Source of the DNA: Geoanaerobacter sp964528055
GTDB lineage: Bacteria > Desulfobacterota > Desulfuromonadia > Geobacterales > DSM-12255
Length of the DNA stretch: 64,000 nucleotides
Assembly (NCBI GenBank): GCA_964528055.1
Contig: CAZGQM010000003.1
Coordinates: 186,001 to 250,000 of the forward strand
Reading direction: 5' to 3'
The position numbers were made by a program, and so were the translations under genes. Below are positions 33,756-41,753 of the stretch, piece by piece. How positions within the stretch are numbered: position 1 is the stretch's first letter; every line of letters starts with the position of its first letter. The notes beneath the pieces were generated by a model. The model was not told where the DNA came from, did no database searches, and saw only the letters and a program-made list of their open reading frames with translations.

Positions 33756-34600
33756 AGCCCGGCAGCCGTTTCATCGGCCGACAGCGTATGCAATCTTCCC
33801 TCCCTTGGCTTGATCCCACCTGAAAGGAGGGAGAGTATCCGTTCAAAGGCAGGAAGTTTCGGGTCGGGAGTTACGACACGTACCGGATCAGGGCGCGGAA
33901 CACCAAATTCCGACAGTGCCAGATATGCCCCCGTTGCCCCGACCTCCCAAAAGGGGAGCCCCAAGTCAGGCAGCTTCCAGGTTTCTACGGGAGTAGACAG
34001 TGCCGCAGTGACAGCATCCAAGGAGGGATAGCGAGGGGTCTGGCTCTCCTCGAAAAGCACCGTACAGGGCATTGATGCGGTAACTACCTGCCGACCACCT
34101 CGGTCTGTCTTACGGAGCACTTCAAGGCCCTGCGCATTCAGTGTGAGTTTTACAGCCGCAGTAATGCAGGGAATTCCGGTCGCAGCTGACGCCAGAGCCG
34201 GCACAGGATCGTCTCCCCGGTCCGTCAGCCGGTTGCCGGTAAAGATAAGCGTAGGTGAGAGAATGGCTGCGATCCGCGAGAAAACCTTTGCGTCGGCTAC
34301 GGCATCCCCTCCGTTCATGCCGTGGTCCCAGAAGCGGATACCATGATCTGCACCCATGGAGAAGGCAAGCCGGATTGTGTCATCATGCCTTTCAGGACCG
34401 ATGACCAGAACCGTAACCTTAGCACCGAGAGCATCTTTGAGGCATAAAGCCTCTTCCAGGGCTGCAAGATCGGCCGGGTTCGGCAGACGTCTCAAGCCAC
34501 GATCGCTGATACCGGCACCCCTCGTTATTACACGGGCTGGCGGACGAGGGTCACTGGTCTCCCTGAGGAGGACGAGGATATGAAGGTTTTCGATTGGCAT
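33707..34600 (-). CDS. etfB: Electron transfer flavoprotein beta subunit (FixA-like)
   Basis: About 297 residues from the ATG at 34600 (TTGGAG seven bases before). It shows the EtfB fold start (LHILVLLRETSDPRPP, then NPADLAALEEALCLKDALGAKVTVLVIGPE). The usual cofactor loop (DGDTAQVGPQLA) is replaced by TDRGDDPVPALAS, so flavin or AMP binding may differ. It probably pairs with the EtfA encoded in the same operon to pass electrons to the FixC-type quinone oxidoreductase. It overlaps mftF by about 49 bases. Confidence 0.85.
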   Translation of the reverse strand: MPIENLHILVLLRETSDPRPPARVITRGAGISDRGLRRLPNPADLAALEEALCLKDALGAKVTVLVIGPERHDDTIRLAFSMGADHGIRFWDHGMNGGDAVADAKVFSRIAAILSPTLIFTGNRLTDRGDDPVPALASAATGIPCITAAVKLTLNAQGLEVLRKTDRGGRQVVTASMPCTVLFEESQTPRYPSLDAVTAALSTPVETWKLPDLGLPFWEVGATGAYLALSEFGVPRPDPVRVVTPDPKLPAFERILSLLSGGIKPREGRLHTLSADETAAGLWRILCEEGLATEGTS

Positions 34601-34755
34601 GGATATTCTCCAAAAATCAGTTTCTATCTCCCCCCTCACTCCGACTCTCTCCCAGAGAGAAGACGGAATCTCAACACACCTATAGGTTGGGCCGAGGGAG
34701 GCATTCTCTTGTCCTACTCCCGTGACAGGAGGGGACAAGGGGAAGAAAGTACTAT
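34601..34755. other. Atypical spacer inside the mft operon
   Basis: A 155-base gap splits an otherwise overlapping operon. It carries a short palindrome around CTCTCCCAGAGAG and a pyrimidine-rich strand (CCCCCCTCACTCCGACTCTC), a look common in dispersed intergenic repeats. The frame that reads through it into etfB has no family features. It may be a small inserted repeat; it could also be an RNA processing site. Confidence 0.4.
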
Positions 34756-35034
34756 TTACGTCATCCTATAGGCAACACCGAAGCCTCCACGAGGATAGCT
34801 CCAGCGGGTAAATGCGCTCCGGTGGCAGACCACATAGCAGGTTCCGCATTCGAGACAGCCGTCATGGACAAAGGTCATCTTCTTCTCCTCTTCCGACCAG
34901 GTATAGCAGCGGGCCGGGCAGGAGTTGGTGCAGCCGCGATTGTCACAGCCGACGCAGACCTGGGGATCAAGGACAATATGGGGTTCACGATCAATGGTAA
35001 AGCTGGTGAAATCGAATATCTCATCTATGTTCAT
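34756..35034 (-). CDS. FixX-like ferredoxin
   Basis: 92 residues with two cysteine clusters: CVGCDNRGCTNSCP near residue 27 and CLECGTCYVVCH near residue 60. This is the FixX/ETF:QO ferredoxin-like layout. It would carry electrons between the FixC-type flavoprotein and the quinone pool or ETF. Its start overlaps the fixC-like stop by 4 bases. Confidence 0.9.
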   Translation of the reverse strand: MNIDEIFDFTSFTIDREPHIVLDPQVCVGCDNRGCTNSCPARCYTWSEEEKKMTFVHDGCLECGTCYVVCHRSAFTRWSYPRGGFGVAYRMT

Positions 35035-36329
35035 AATGCTCTCCAGGCGCTGAAGGCATCGGCTGCCAGATTGGCCAGACCGACCTTATCCTTCGCTGTC
35101 TTCAGGAACATCTTTGTCAAGCTTTCCTTGGGGGTTCCTTCGATGCGGTAGATATTCTCCATGGCGCTGCAGACCATCTCCGGGTACTCGTTGTAGATAC
35201 GGTTGTTGTGCAGCATGTGCGGCGCCTTGCGGTACATCTTCAAGTCTTTCATGACATAGCTGTCGTCCATGAGTCGCCGGTATACTTCAAGGCCACGCTT
35301 GCTGAAATCACCGGCCTGATGAGCTGCGACAACCGCCTGGCCTGCAAGCACGCCCGACTGGGAAGCCAGATTGATCCCCTCCAGGTTGAGACCTGTGGCA
35401 TTACAAAGGGCCGCGGCATCACCGGCAACCAGAATGCCGTCTCCGACCAGCTCGGGAATCATGTTATAGCCCCCTTCCGGGATCAGGTGCGCCGAATACT
35501 CCTGGAGGCGCCCACCGCGGACCATCTTGGCTACCTGCGGCTGTTCCATGAACGAATTGAGCAGATCGTAGGGTGTCTTTCCGCTGGTACGCAGGCTTGC
35601 AAGGTGAAAGACTAGTCCTATGGAAAGGGAATCGTAGTTGGTATAGAGGAAACCGCCCCCGCGTACTCCTTCGGTGCAGCCGACAAATTCATTTGCAAAT
35701 CCCTGGTCGCGGACCAGGCCAAACCGCTCGTCGATTAGTTCTCGCGGCATATCTATGAAAGCTTTTACGCCGACAGCCATTTGTGCAGGATCGAAGGTCG
35801 GCCTGCGAAGCCCCGCTTTGTGGGCGATGAACGAGAGGACGCCATCGGCTGCCACCACCACAGGTGCAGTCAACTCACCTTTACGGCCTAAGATTGTAAC
35901 GCCTGCAACCCGATCATTGCGCATCACGACGTTTTCCACCGTGGCGCGGGTGATGAGGGTGGCCCCGGCCTTGACAGCCTCGTCTGCCAGCCATCTGTCG
36001 AAGCGTGGGCGGAAAATGGTGTAGCCGTTATAGGGGGTCTTGTCGAAATTCCCCGCTTCAATCGTCGTACTGAAGCTGGAGTCACCGGTCATGAAGGTGA
36101 CCCCCTTCTTGACTATGTGCCGCTCCAGCGGTGCACGACTCCAGAAGTCCGGAAACACCTCTTCAAGAGAGGGAAGACGATGCAGAACCCCACCGAACAT
36201 GTTCTTCTCGCCGGGGAAGGTGCCACGTTCCACCAGCGCCACATCAATCCCGGCTCGCGCCATGGTCAGCGCGGCCGATGAACCGGCAGGACCTGCGCCG
36301 ACGACTATCGCCTGAAAGGAGTTGCTCAT
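35031..36329 (-). CDS. FixC-like ETF:quinone oxidoreductase flavoprotein
   Basis: 432 residues. The FAD-binding start is AIVVGAGPAGSSAALTMARAGIDVALVERG, with a second FAD motif GDGILVAGDAAALCNATGLNLEGINLA near residue 300. It lacks the iron-sulfur domain of eukaryotic ETF:QO, which is supplied by the FixX-like ferredoxin. Expected role: accept electrons from ETF and reduce menaquinone. It overlaps its neighbours on both sides. Confidence 0.9.
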   Translation of the reverse strand: MSNSFQAIVVGAGPAGSSAALTMARAGIDVALVERGTFPGEKNMFGGVLHRLPSLEEVFPDFWSRAPLERHIVKKGVTFMTGDSSFSTTIEAGNFDKTPYNGYTIFRPRFDRWLADEAVKAGATLITRATVENVVMRNDRVAGVTILGRKGELTAPVVVAADGVLSFIAHKAGLRRPTFDPAQMAVGVKAFIDMPRELIDERFGLVRDQGFANEFVGCTEGVRGGGFLYTNYDSLSIGLVFHLASLRTSGKTPYDLLNSFMEQPQVAKMVRGGRLQEYSAHLIPEGGYNMIPELVGDGILVAGDAAALCNATGLNLEGINLASQSGVLAGQAVVAAHQAGDFSKRGLEVYRRLMDDSYVMKDLKMYRKAPHMLHNNRIYNEYPEMVCSAMENIYRIEGTPKESLTKMFLKTAKDKVGLANLAADAFSAWRAL

Positions 36330-37330
36330 GGTGCACCTCCAACGGTCGATTTTACCTTCGCAAGGAGTCTCGGCATCACTTCCCTCAGATCCGCTACAAA
36401 TCCTTCATCGGAGTTCGGGAAGATAGGAGCCTTGGAGTCACTGTTGATCGAGACGATTCGGTTGGAATCTTTGATCCCCCCAACATGGTGCATGGAACCG
36501 GAAATGCCGAGCGCCAGGTAGAGTCGGGGTGTAACGGTTCTGCCGGTCTGGCCGACCATTTTTTCAAAACCGGTCCACCCCAGATCATAGACCGGACGGG
36601 TAACACCGAAGGAGACATTCAACAGCCGGCATAGTTCCTTGAGCTGGTCAAAGGTAGTTTGGTCGCACCCTTTGCCCGCACTGAAGATCACCTCTGCCTC
36701 GGTCAGGTCGACAGTCTGAGGGTCGGGCGGGATTCGGCTGGTGACTTTGACAGCTGCTTCGCTTGCATCAGCAGCACTCTTCCAGCTAATCAGCGCCGTA
36801 GTGCATGGGGAAACGGTCGGCATCAGCACCTGGCTTAGAGAGCGTATCGGGACGGTCATAACCAGCGGCCTGGAACCGTCCCACGCCCTTGTTTCAGCCA
36901 CCCGACCGCCCAGTGCCTGACGTGATAGATGAAGGAGATCCCCGTTCCGCCGGGCAGTTGAAACCTCGGTAAGGATGGCAGCATCGAGTGCCACTGCGAT
37001 GACCGGTGCCAGTGTTGTCCCAAGATCATTATGAGGGAGAACCACGATCGTGGTTTTTTCCTCCTCTGCCAATCGGGCCAAGGCCTTGCCGAGCAACGCA
37101 GGAGTGTCGAGCAAACGCTCCCCCTCTGCCACACAGGTGACCGTCGGCGTGCCATAGAGGCCGATTACGCTCATCTGATCAGTCGAGGGTTCAGAGGGGA
37201 TGACAGCACCCCATGATGTGCCAAGGATACCGGCCAGGCGCGAACCGTAGGAGAGTAAACCTCGTCCGGTTTCATCGAGTTCGCCGCCAGGCAGATCGAC
37301 AAAAACGAGGATCTTTTCGGTGCCGGCCAT
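36326..37330 (-). CDS. etfA: Electron transfer flavoprotein alpha subunit (FixB-like)
   Basis: About 334 residues from the ATG at 37330, which overlaps the upstream stop (TGATG); an in-frame start at 37363 is less likely. The C-terminal FAD domain is clear: VGQTGRTVTPRLYLALGISGSMHHVGGIKDS and APIFPNSDEGFVADLREVMPRL. The usual GISG-x-x-QH reads GISGSMHH, with Q changed to H. Together with EtfB it would shuttle electrons from the OYE-type flavoenzyme or another dehydrogenase to FixC. Confidence 0.9.
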   Translation of the reverse strand: MAGTEKILVFVDLPGGELDETGRGLLSYGSRLAGILGTSWGAVIPSEPSTDQMSVIGLYGTPTVTCVAEGERLLDTPALLGKALARLAEEEKTTIVVLPHNDLGTTLAPVIAVALDAAILTEVSTARRNGDLLHLSRQALGGRVAETRAWDGSRPLVMTVPIRSLSQVLMPTVSPCTTALISWKSAADASEAAVKVTSRIPPDPQTVDLTEAEVIFSAGKGCDQTTFDQLKELCRLLNVSFGVTRPVYDLGWTGFEKMVGQTGRTVTPRLYLALGISGSMHHVGGIKDSNRIVSINSDSKAPIFPNSDEGFVADLREVMPRLLAKVKSTVGGAP

Positions 37331-39291
37331 CAGATCTCCCTCCCGATTCGATGTCCTTCCCAAATGGCCATGTCAACCCTGCGGGGAGCCACGCTGTCGC
37401 CGATCCGGTAGAGTTCGGGCACCTTCCCCTTAAGGTCGGTGTAGAGCGAGTCATTGGCCTTCTGCCCCATGGCAAGCACGATGGTGTCGAACGGCCCCCA
37501 CACGTTCCAGATATTGGAATAGACATTGAAACCCTTGACCGTCTTTGCGCCGGCTTCGCCCCCCACTTCCATAACAGCGATGTCAGGGGTAAAAGTGACC
37601 CCTTTCTGGAGGAGGCGCTGACGGGTCAGGTAAAGGTCCTGTGTCGGTCCGAGCTCTGCGCCTACAAAGAGACTGGAGGTGATCATGTGAACCGTTTTCC
37701 CCTGGATTGCCATGAACTCGGCTGTTGCAGAGGCACGATGATGACCGTCGTAATCGATGAGGCAAACTTTTTCACCGAGGGTCACCTCGCCGTTCAGGAC
37801 CTGCCAGACATTATAGACCGATGGGCCGTCAGCTCCGCCGACCGGATGCTCCTTGGGGAGGCTACCGGTGGCAATGATCACGACGTCGGGCTTTTCCACC
37901 AGCACCTGATCCAAGGTCACCTCGACTCCGAGTTTCACCTGAACGCCGGCCTTGTCCACCTGATCCTTCTCATTCCGGATGATAACCCCGAACTCGTCGC
38001 GGCCAGCCCCCTTCATGGCGGTCAGCACCTGCCCGCCAAGGGTCTCGTTGCGGTCATAGAGGGTTACATTGTGCCCACGACGACCTGCCATTTTGGATGC
38101 CCACATCCCGCCGGGGCCGCCGCCGACGACCAAAACCTTCTTTTTTACCGAGGCCTTTTCAAGGGTTCCCTCACCCCATGTCTTCTCCAGGCCAACAGCC
38201 GGGTTCTGTACACACCCGAGAGACTTGTTGACCCCCATCCGACCGATACACCCCTGATTGTCGCCGATGCAGTATCGGATGTCGTCCAGTCGCCCTTCAA
38301 TAGCCTTCTTGGGGAGAAACGGGTCGCAGATGAGCGCGCGGCACATGCCGATCATGTCGGCCTGACCGGCTGCAAGAACCTTCTCGGCCATGACCGGATC
38401 ATTTATCCGGCCGGTACAGAATACCGGAAGCTTTACCCGCTCACGCATGCCGGCAGCAAGGGGAATGGTGTAGCCGAGCGGTGTGTGCATGGATCCTTCA
38501 ACCAAATAGAGGTTGTAAAAGGTGGCAATGGAGAGATCCATAAAGTCGATCAATCCAGAGGCCTCGAAACGAGCACCGATTTCCTGGACATCACCCAACG
38601 ACAGGCCGCCGGGTATCATCTCATCGGCGCACATCCGGATTCCTAGAGTGAAATCGTTACCCACCGCTTTCCGCACAGCTCCGATAAACTTGAGGGGTGC
38701 CCGCATCCTGTTCTCCAGGCTCCCGCCGTACTCGTCCTGGCGGAAGTTGGTCAGGGGAGAGAGGAACTGGCGAGCGAGGCTCGAATGACCGAACTGGATC
38801 TCGATCCCGTCAAATCCACCCTCCCGAGCATGGATAGCGCTTTTAGCAAAGAATCGGGCAACCTCCTCGATATCCTCCGCCTCCATCTCTTTCGGGGTCT
38901 CACGGAAAAGGACATCAGGGATCGGGCTCGGCGCCCAGACCGGCAGTCGTGAGATGGCTCCGTCGCACTGCTGGCCGTTGTGGTTCAGCTGAGCGAAAAT
39001 TTTGGCATCAAACTGGTGGACGTAGTCGGTGATCTTCTTGAAACCCGGGATCACCTCGGAGTGGTAGACGTCGATCAGTTTCTCATAGGCCATGTCTGTC
39101 GGATGCACGCTCATCTCTTCTGTGATGATGAGGCCGGCACCCCCCTTGGCGCGTTCCCCCCAGTAGTACATCTGGCGTTCGCTGGGGAGACAGTTCAGCG
39201 CAAAGTTAGTCAGATGCGGCTGAAAGGAGATACGGTTCTTTACTTCGACAGCGCCTATCTTAAGTGGTGAGAACAGATACGGGAACATCAT
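37330..39291 (-). CDS. Mycofactocin-system OYE/FadH-type NAD(P)H:flavin oxidoreductase
   Basis: 653 residues. The N-terminal Old Yellow Enzyme barrel (residues 1-360) binds FMN (SPLKIGAVEVKNRI, AQLNHNGQQ). A [4Fe-4S] linker follows with Cys in RYCIGDNQGCIGRMG and SLGCVQNP. The C-terminal FAD/NAD domain has VLVVGGGPGGMWASKMA. This is the 2,4-dienoyl-CoA reductase layout and matches the OYE class that recurs in mycofactocin loci. A role in re-oxidising reduced mycofactocin, with electrons passed to the ETF encoded downstream, is inference. AGGAG lies eight bases before the ATG. Confidence 0.88.
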   Translation of the reverse strand: MMFPYLFSPLKIGAVEVKNRISFQPHLTNFALNCLPSERQMYYWGERAKGGAGLIITEEMSVHPTDMAYEKLIDVYHSEVIPGFKKITDYVHQFDAKIFAQLNHNGQQCDGAISRLPVWAPSPIPDVLFRETPKEMEAEDIEEVARFFAKSAIHAREGGFDGIEIQFGHSSLARQFLSPLTNFRQDEYGGSLENRMRAPLKFIGAVRKAVGNDFTLGIRMCADEMIPGGLSLGDVQEIGARFEASGLIDFMDLSIATFYNLYLVEGSMHTPLGYTIPLAAGMRERVKLPVFCTGRINDPVMAEKVLAAGQADMIGMCRALICDPFLPKKAIEGRLDDIRYCIGDNQGCIGRMGVNKSLGCVQNPAVGLEKTWGEGTLEKASVKKKVLVVGGGPGGMWASKMAGRRGHNVTLYDRNETLGGQVLTAMKGAGRDEFGVIIRNEKDQVDKAGVQVKLGVEVTLDQVLVEKPDVVIIATGSLPKEHPVGGADGPSVYNVWQVLNGEVTLGEKVCLIDYDGHHRASATAEFMAIQGKTVHMITSSLFVGAELGPTQDLYLTRQRLLQKGVTFTPDIAVMEVGGEAGAKTVKGFNVYSNIWNVWGPFDTIVLAMGQKANDSLYTDLKGKVPELYRIGDSVAPRRVDMAIWEGHRIGREI

Positions 39292-39322
39292 GGTAGGAAC
39301 TCCTGTAAATGCATATTGGAGG

Positions 39323-40363
39323 TCAGGCAGCAGCCGACCTATTCAAATCGGCAATGGATGTCACGCAGCGCTCAAGGCACTCGGGGTCCCCGCCGTTAAT
39401 GTCGTTTTTAAGATGCCATGCAACGGCCGGACATCCACCGTGACACTGATCAAATCGCTGGCACTCCTCACAGGAATGAATCCTTAGACTGCGGAAGGAT
39501 TCGTAAATCTCCGAATCGTCCCAGATTTGCTGGAAAGTATTGTCACGGAGAGAACCTGCCTTGAAGCGATCAGTTTGGAGAAAAGCGCAAGGGTACATAT
39601 TCCCGGTGGGGCCTACGCAGCAGGTGAGCTTGGCCGCACCACAGAGATTCAACCCCAGGCCTTGGCGTTCCTGGCTGGTGAGTGAAAAGAAGCTGTCCCC
39701 TGTCCGTACGTCGCCGCTCTTTGAAAGCCAGTCGGAAAATGCCAGTAGCTGCGTTGGTGAGGGACGAAGATCTTCCCAGTTGTCCGCTCCACGCCCTGAA
39801 GGACGGAACCGACTGACCCGGAGCGACACACCGAGGGAGCCTGCCAGGTCATACATTGCCGGGATCTGGCTTGCGTTCTGGGCAGTAAGTACCGTATTGA
39901 TACTGGTGGGTATCGAACTGGCAGCAAGGAGTTTGACTGCCTCAATGGCCTTATTGAATACCCCTTTCCCGCGAATTTCGTCGCAGGTTGCCGAAGAAGC
40001 CCCGTCAAGACTTACCTGGATGGCAACGAGCCGGCTCGTTGCCAGTCGGGCAACCCGCTCGGCATCAAGCAGAGTGCCGTTAGTGGAGATGCAGGTCATG
40101 ATTCCCCGGGAATGACATGCATCCAGAATCTCTTCGAAATCGGGGCGGAGAAAAGGCTCACCACCACCAAAATTTACCTGAAAGACACCAGCTTCGTGCA
40201 GCTGCTCCACAAGGTCAAGGGCCTCGGCAGTGGAGAGCTCGCCTACGGCGGGCTCTCCGGATGACGATAGACAGTGACTACAGCGGAGGTTGCACGCAAG
40301 CGATACTTCCCAGGTCAGATTTACCGGAGCTCGAAGCCCCTTTTCAACAAATCGATTGCTCAC
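39323..40363 (-). CDS. mftC: Mycofactocin radical SAM maturase MftC
   Basis: 346 residues. The radical-SAM cluster is ACNLRCSHC near residue 24, FGGGEPFLRPDF is the SAM-binding GGE motif, and the C-terminal SPASM domain carries several cysteines (LNLCGAAKLTCCVGPTGNMYPCAFL; HSCEECQRFDQCHGGCPAVAWHL). MftC decarboxylates and cross-links the C-terminal Val-Tyr of MftA. It overlaps the mftB end by about 20 bases. Gene order mftA-mftB-mftC supports the call. Confidence 0.94.
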   Translation of the reverse strand: MSNRFVEKGLRAPVNLTWEVSLACNLRCSHCLSSSGEPAVGELSTAEALDLVEQLHEAGVFQVNFGGGEPFLRPDFEEILDACHSRGIMTCISTNGTLLDAERVARLATSRLVAIQVSLDGASSATCDEIRGKGVFNKAIEAVKLLAASSIPTSINTVLTAQNASQIPAMYDLAGSLGVSLRVSRFRPSGRGADNWEDLRPSPTQLLAFSDWLSKSGDVRTGDSFFSLTSQERQGLGLNLCGAAKLTCCVGPTGNMYPCAFLQTDRFKAGSLRDNTFQQIWDDSEIYESFRSLRIHSCEECQRFDQCHGGCPAVAWHLKNDINGGDPECLERCVTSIADLNRSAAA

Positions 40364-40601
40364 GAAGAAAACCCTTTTCTAGAAGTTGCATCACAAACTT
40401 CTGCAATGCCTTCTTCTGCTGATCCGACAGCCCTTCGGGGAATTCGTCCTTGCTCCGGACTATCCCGAAGAAGTCGGGGGTTAGAAGGCTGCCGGTTTCG
40501 GCAAAAAGGAGGCGCGGCCCCCTGGAATCATAAAATAGGAGGCCGAACCCTTCCTGCCGGACGCGGCAGGCAGGATGCAGCCCTATGCCTGCCGCTGCCA
40601 T
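40344..40601 (-). CDS. mftB: Mycofactocin peptide chaperone MftB (PqqD-like)
   Basis: 85 residues from the ATG at 40601, one base past the mftA stop. A much longer frame (to 40883) would overlap mftA and is rejected. The protein has HPACRVRQEGFGLLFYDSRGPRLLFAETGSLL and ends with QQKKALQKFVMQLLEKGFL, the winged-helix RiPP recognition fold. It binds the MftA leader and presents it to MftC. Confidence 0.92.
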   Translation of the reverse strand: MAAAGIGLHPACRVRQEGFGLLFYDSRGPRLLFAETGSLLTPDFFGIVRSKDEFPEGLSDQQKKALQKFVMQLLEKGFLREQSIC

Positions 40602-40602
40602 C

Positions 40603-40710
40603 TTAATACACCCCGCAGATACCATCGATTGCGAGCTCTTCAACCTGGATCTCTTCCAGAATGCGCGGCTCTTCAGTACATGTTTCGATTGCCTTGTTTT
40701 CAGTTTCCAT
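40603..40710 (-). CDS. mftA: Mycofactocin precursor peptide MftA
   Basis: 35 codons, ATG at 40710, TAA at 40603-40605. GGAG lies 7-8 bases before the start (AAAGGAGAAGAAA). The peptide starts METENKAIETC, has an acidic leader (EEIQVEEL) and ends IDGICGVY, the invariant core whose final Val-Tyr becomes the redox cofactor. Most MftA peptides have IDGMCGVY; here Met is Ile. It is first in the operon, 53 bases from the predicted transcription start. Confidence 0.95.
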   Translation of the reverse strand: METENKAIETCTEEPRILEEIQVEELAIDGICGVY

Positions 40711-40773
40711 TTTCTTCTCCTTTCGATTGTTCGGTTTCGCACCAATTCATGGTGCGTCCGTTTGTTTCCATAT

Positions 40774-40789
40774 TGCAACGCCAATGCCA
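40774..40789 (-). promoter_or_regulatory. Sigma-54 promoter of the mycofactocin operon
   Basis: On the minus strand TGGCAT-TGGCG-TTGCA has the GG-N10-GC spacing of RpoN promoters. Transcription would start near 40763. An activator of the NtrC type would be needed; none is encoded in the window. Confidence 0.78.
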
Positions 40790-40904
40790 AACTATAAAAC
40801 GTTGATTTACTGTTTATCGAGCATAGGTTACGGGATTTACAAAATACCATAGAACTAGTTAGTGTAGAGAATACGGGCACCAAAGAAAATTTTAACGTGT
40901 CGAC

Positions 40905-40965
40905 AGATCAAATTTCATGTAGAGAAAATACCCGTTGAGTATTTTCTCTACATGAAATTTGATCT
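40905..40965. repeat. Perfect 27-bp inverted repeat with 7-base loop
   Basis: Arms 40905-40931 and 40939-40965 are exact reverse complements; the loop is CCGTTGA. The arms are AT-rich (AGATCAAATTTCATGTAG...). It lies between the mft promoter, about 170 bases away, and the divergent Nudix gene. There is no T tract, so it is not a standard terminator. A related half (GTGTAGAGAATACGGG) occurs at 40862-40877. It could be an enhancer site, a cruciform or a remnant of a small mobile repeat. Confidence 0.9.
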
Positions 40966-41100
40966 ATTGTTTTATTTTAGCCATTGTCGCAGAATATTAA
41001 GACATAGATATCTGAAAAAATTGCCAGTAAGCTCATTCCCCTGTCGGCTAAGCCATGGCAACAAGGCTAATGACAGATCCCCTAATAGAGAGGATGTGCA

Positions 41101-41598
41101 ATGCTTGAAAAAAATTCCCACTGCTCCTACTGTGGAACTATTTTCCCAGACACCTCCTCTTGGCCGAAAAGATGCCATACATGTGGCAATACTACCTATC
41201 TGAACCCTATCCCGGTTGCAGTTATCTTGTTACCGATCGCTGACGGAATCGTCGTCATAAGGAGGAACACCGAGCCGCAAAAAGGGACTCTCACCCTTCC
41301 CGGCGGATATATCGATCTGGGCGAAACCTGGCAGGAAGCTGCAAGGCGGGAGTTACTCGAAGAGACCGGTATCGACATATCAGGAAGTGCAATACTACTC
41401 TACAATGTTATGAACGGGCTCGACGGGACCCTTGTAATCTTCGGCCTGGCAGAAAAACAACCATTGAGCAGTTTGAGACCATTCGTTTCGGCAGAAACGC
41501 AGGAAGTCACCCTAATAGATAAACCGACTACGCTCGGGTTTGCGATGCATACCGACATGCTACAACAGTACTTTGCCGAAAACGGGAGGAGTGAATGA
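41101..41598 (+). CDS. Nudix hydrolase with N-terminal zinc ribbon
   Basis: 165 residues. Two CxxC pairs (CSYCG and CHTCG, residues 8-28) form a zinc ribbon. The Nudix box is complete: GGYIDLGETWQEAARRELLEETGID (Gx5Ex7REUxEExGU). It hydrolyses a nucleoside diphosphate linked to another group; the zinc-ribbon class includes NADH pyrophosphatase-like enzymes. It is divergent from the mft operon. Confidence 0.9.
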   Translation: MLEKNSHCSYCGTIFPDTSSWPKRCHTCGNTTYLNPIPVAVILLPIADGIVVIRRNTEPQKGTLTLPGGYIDLGETWQEAARRELLEETGIDISGSAILLYNVMNGLDGTLVIFGLAEKQPLSSLRPFVSAETQEVTLIDKPTTLGFAMHTDMLQQYFAENGRSE

Positions 41599-41700
41599 AA
41601 AGCGAAGCAATGAGAAACATGTGAAGTGCACGCGAATATACTCTTCAAGGTCACTCATTCCGTCTTTTTATTCTTCCCTTCCTTTGATACTATTTACATA

Positions 41701-41753
41701 CATGGAGTTGGAAACATGGGTCTGCACTCTCTGCGGCTTTAACGGAGGTAACA
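41701..41753 (+). pseudogene. Possible rubredoxin N-terminal fragment
   Basis: A short frame from the ATG at 41701 reads MELETWVCTLCGF, like the first cysteine knuckle of rubredoxin. It then becomes low-complexity (NGGNNEKDYNSNNSG) and stops inside the next gene. The second knuckle is absent. It may be a chance match or a remnant. Confidence 0.25.

Noticed and set aside
32778..34031. A 417-codon plus-strand frame across mftF and etfB
   Set aside because: It covers two clear genes on the opposite strand and encodes low-complexity residues without motifs, as is common in GC-rich coding DNA.
37213..38646. A 477-codon plus-strand frame opposite the OYE-type gene
   Set aside because: The opposite strand has complete FMN, Fe-S and FAD motifs; this frame has none.
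40344..40883. A 179-codon reading of mftB
   Set aside because: The upstream part runs through mftA in another frame and into the promoter; the ATG at 40601, one base past the mftA stop, explains the conserved part.
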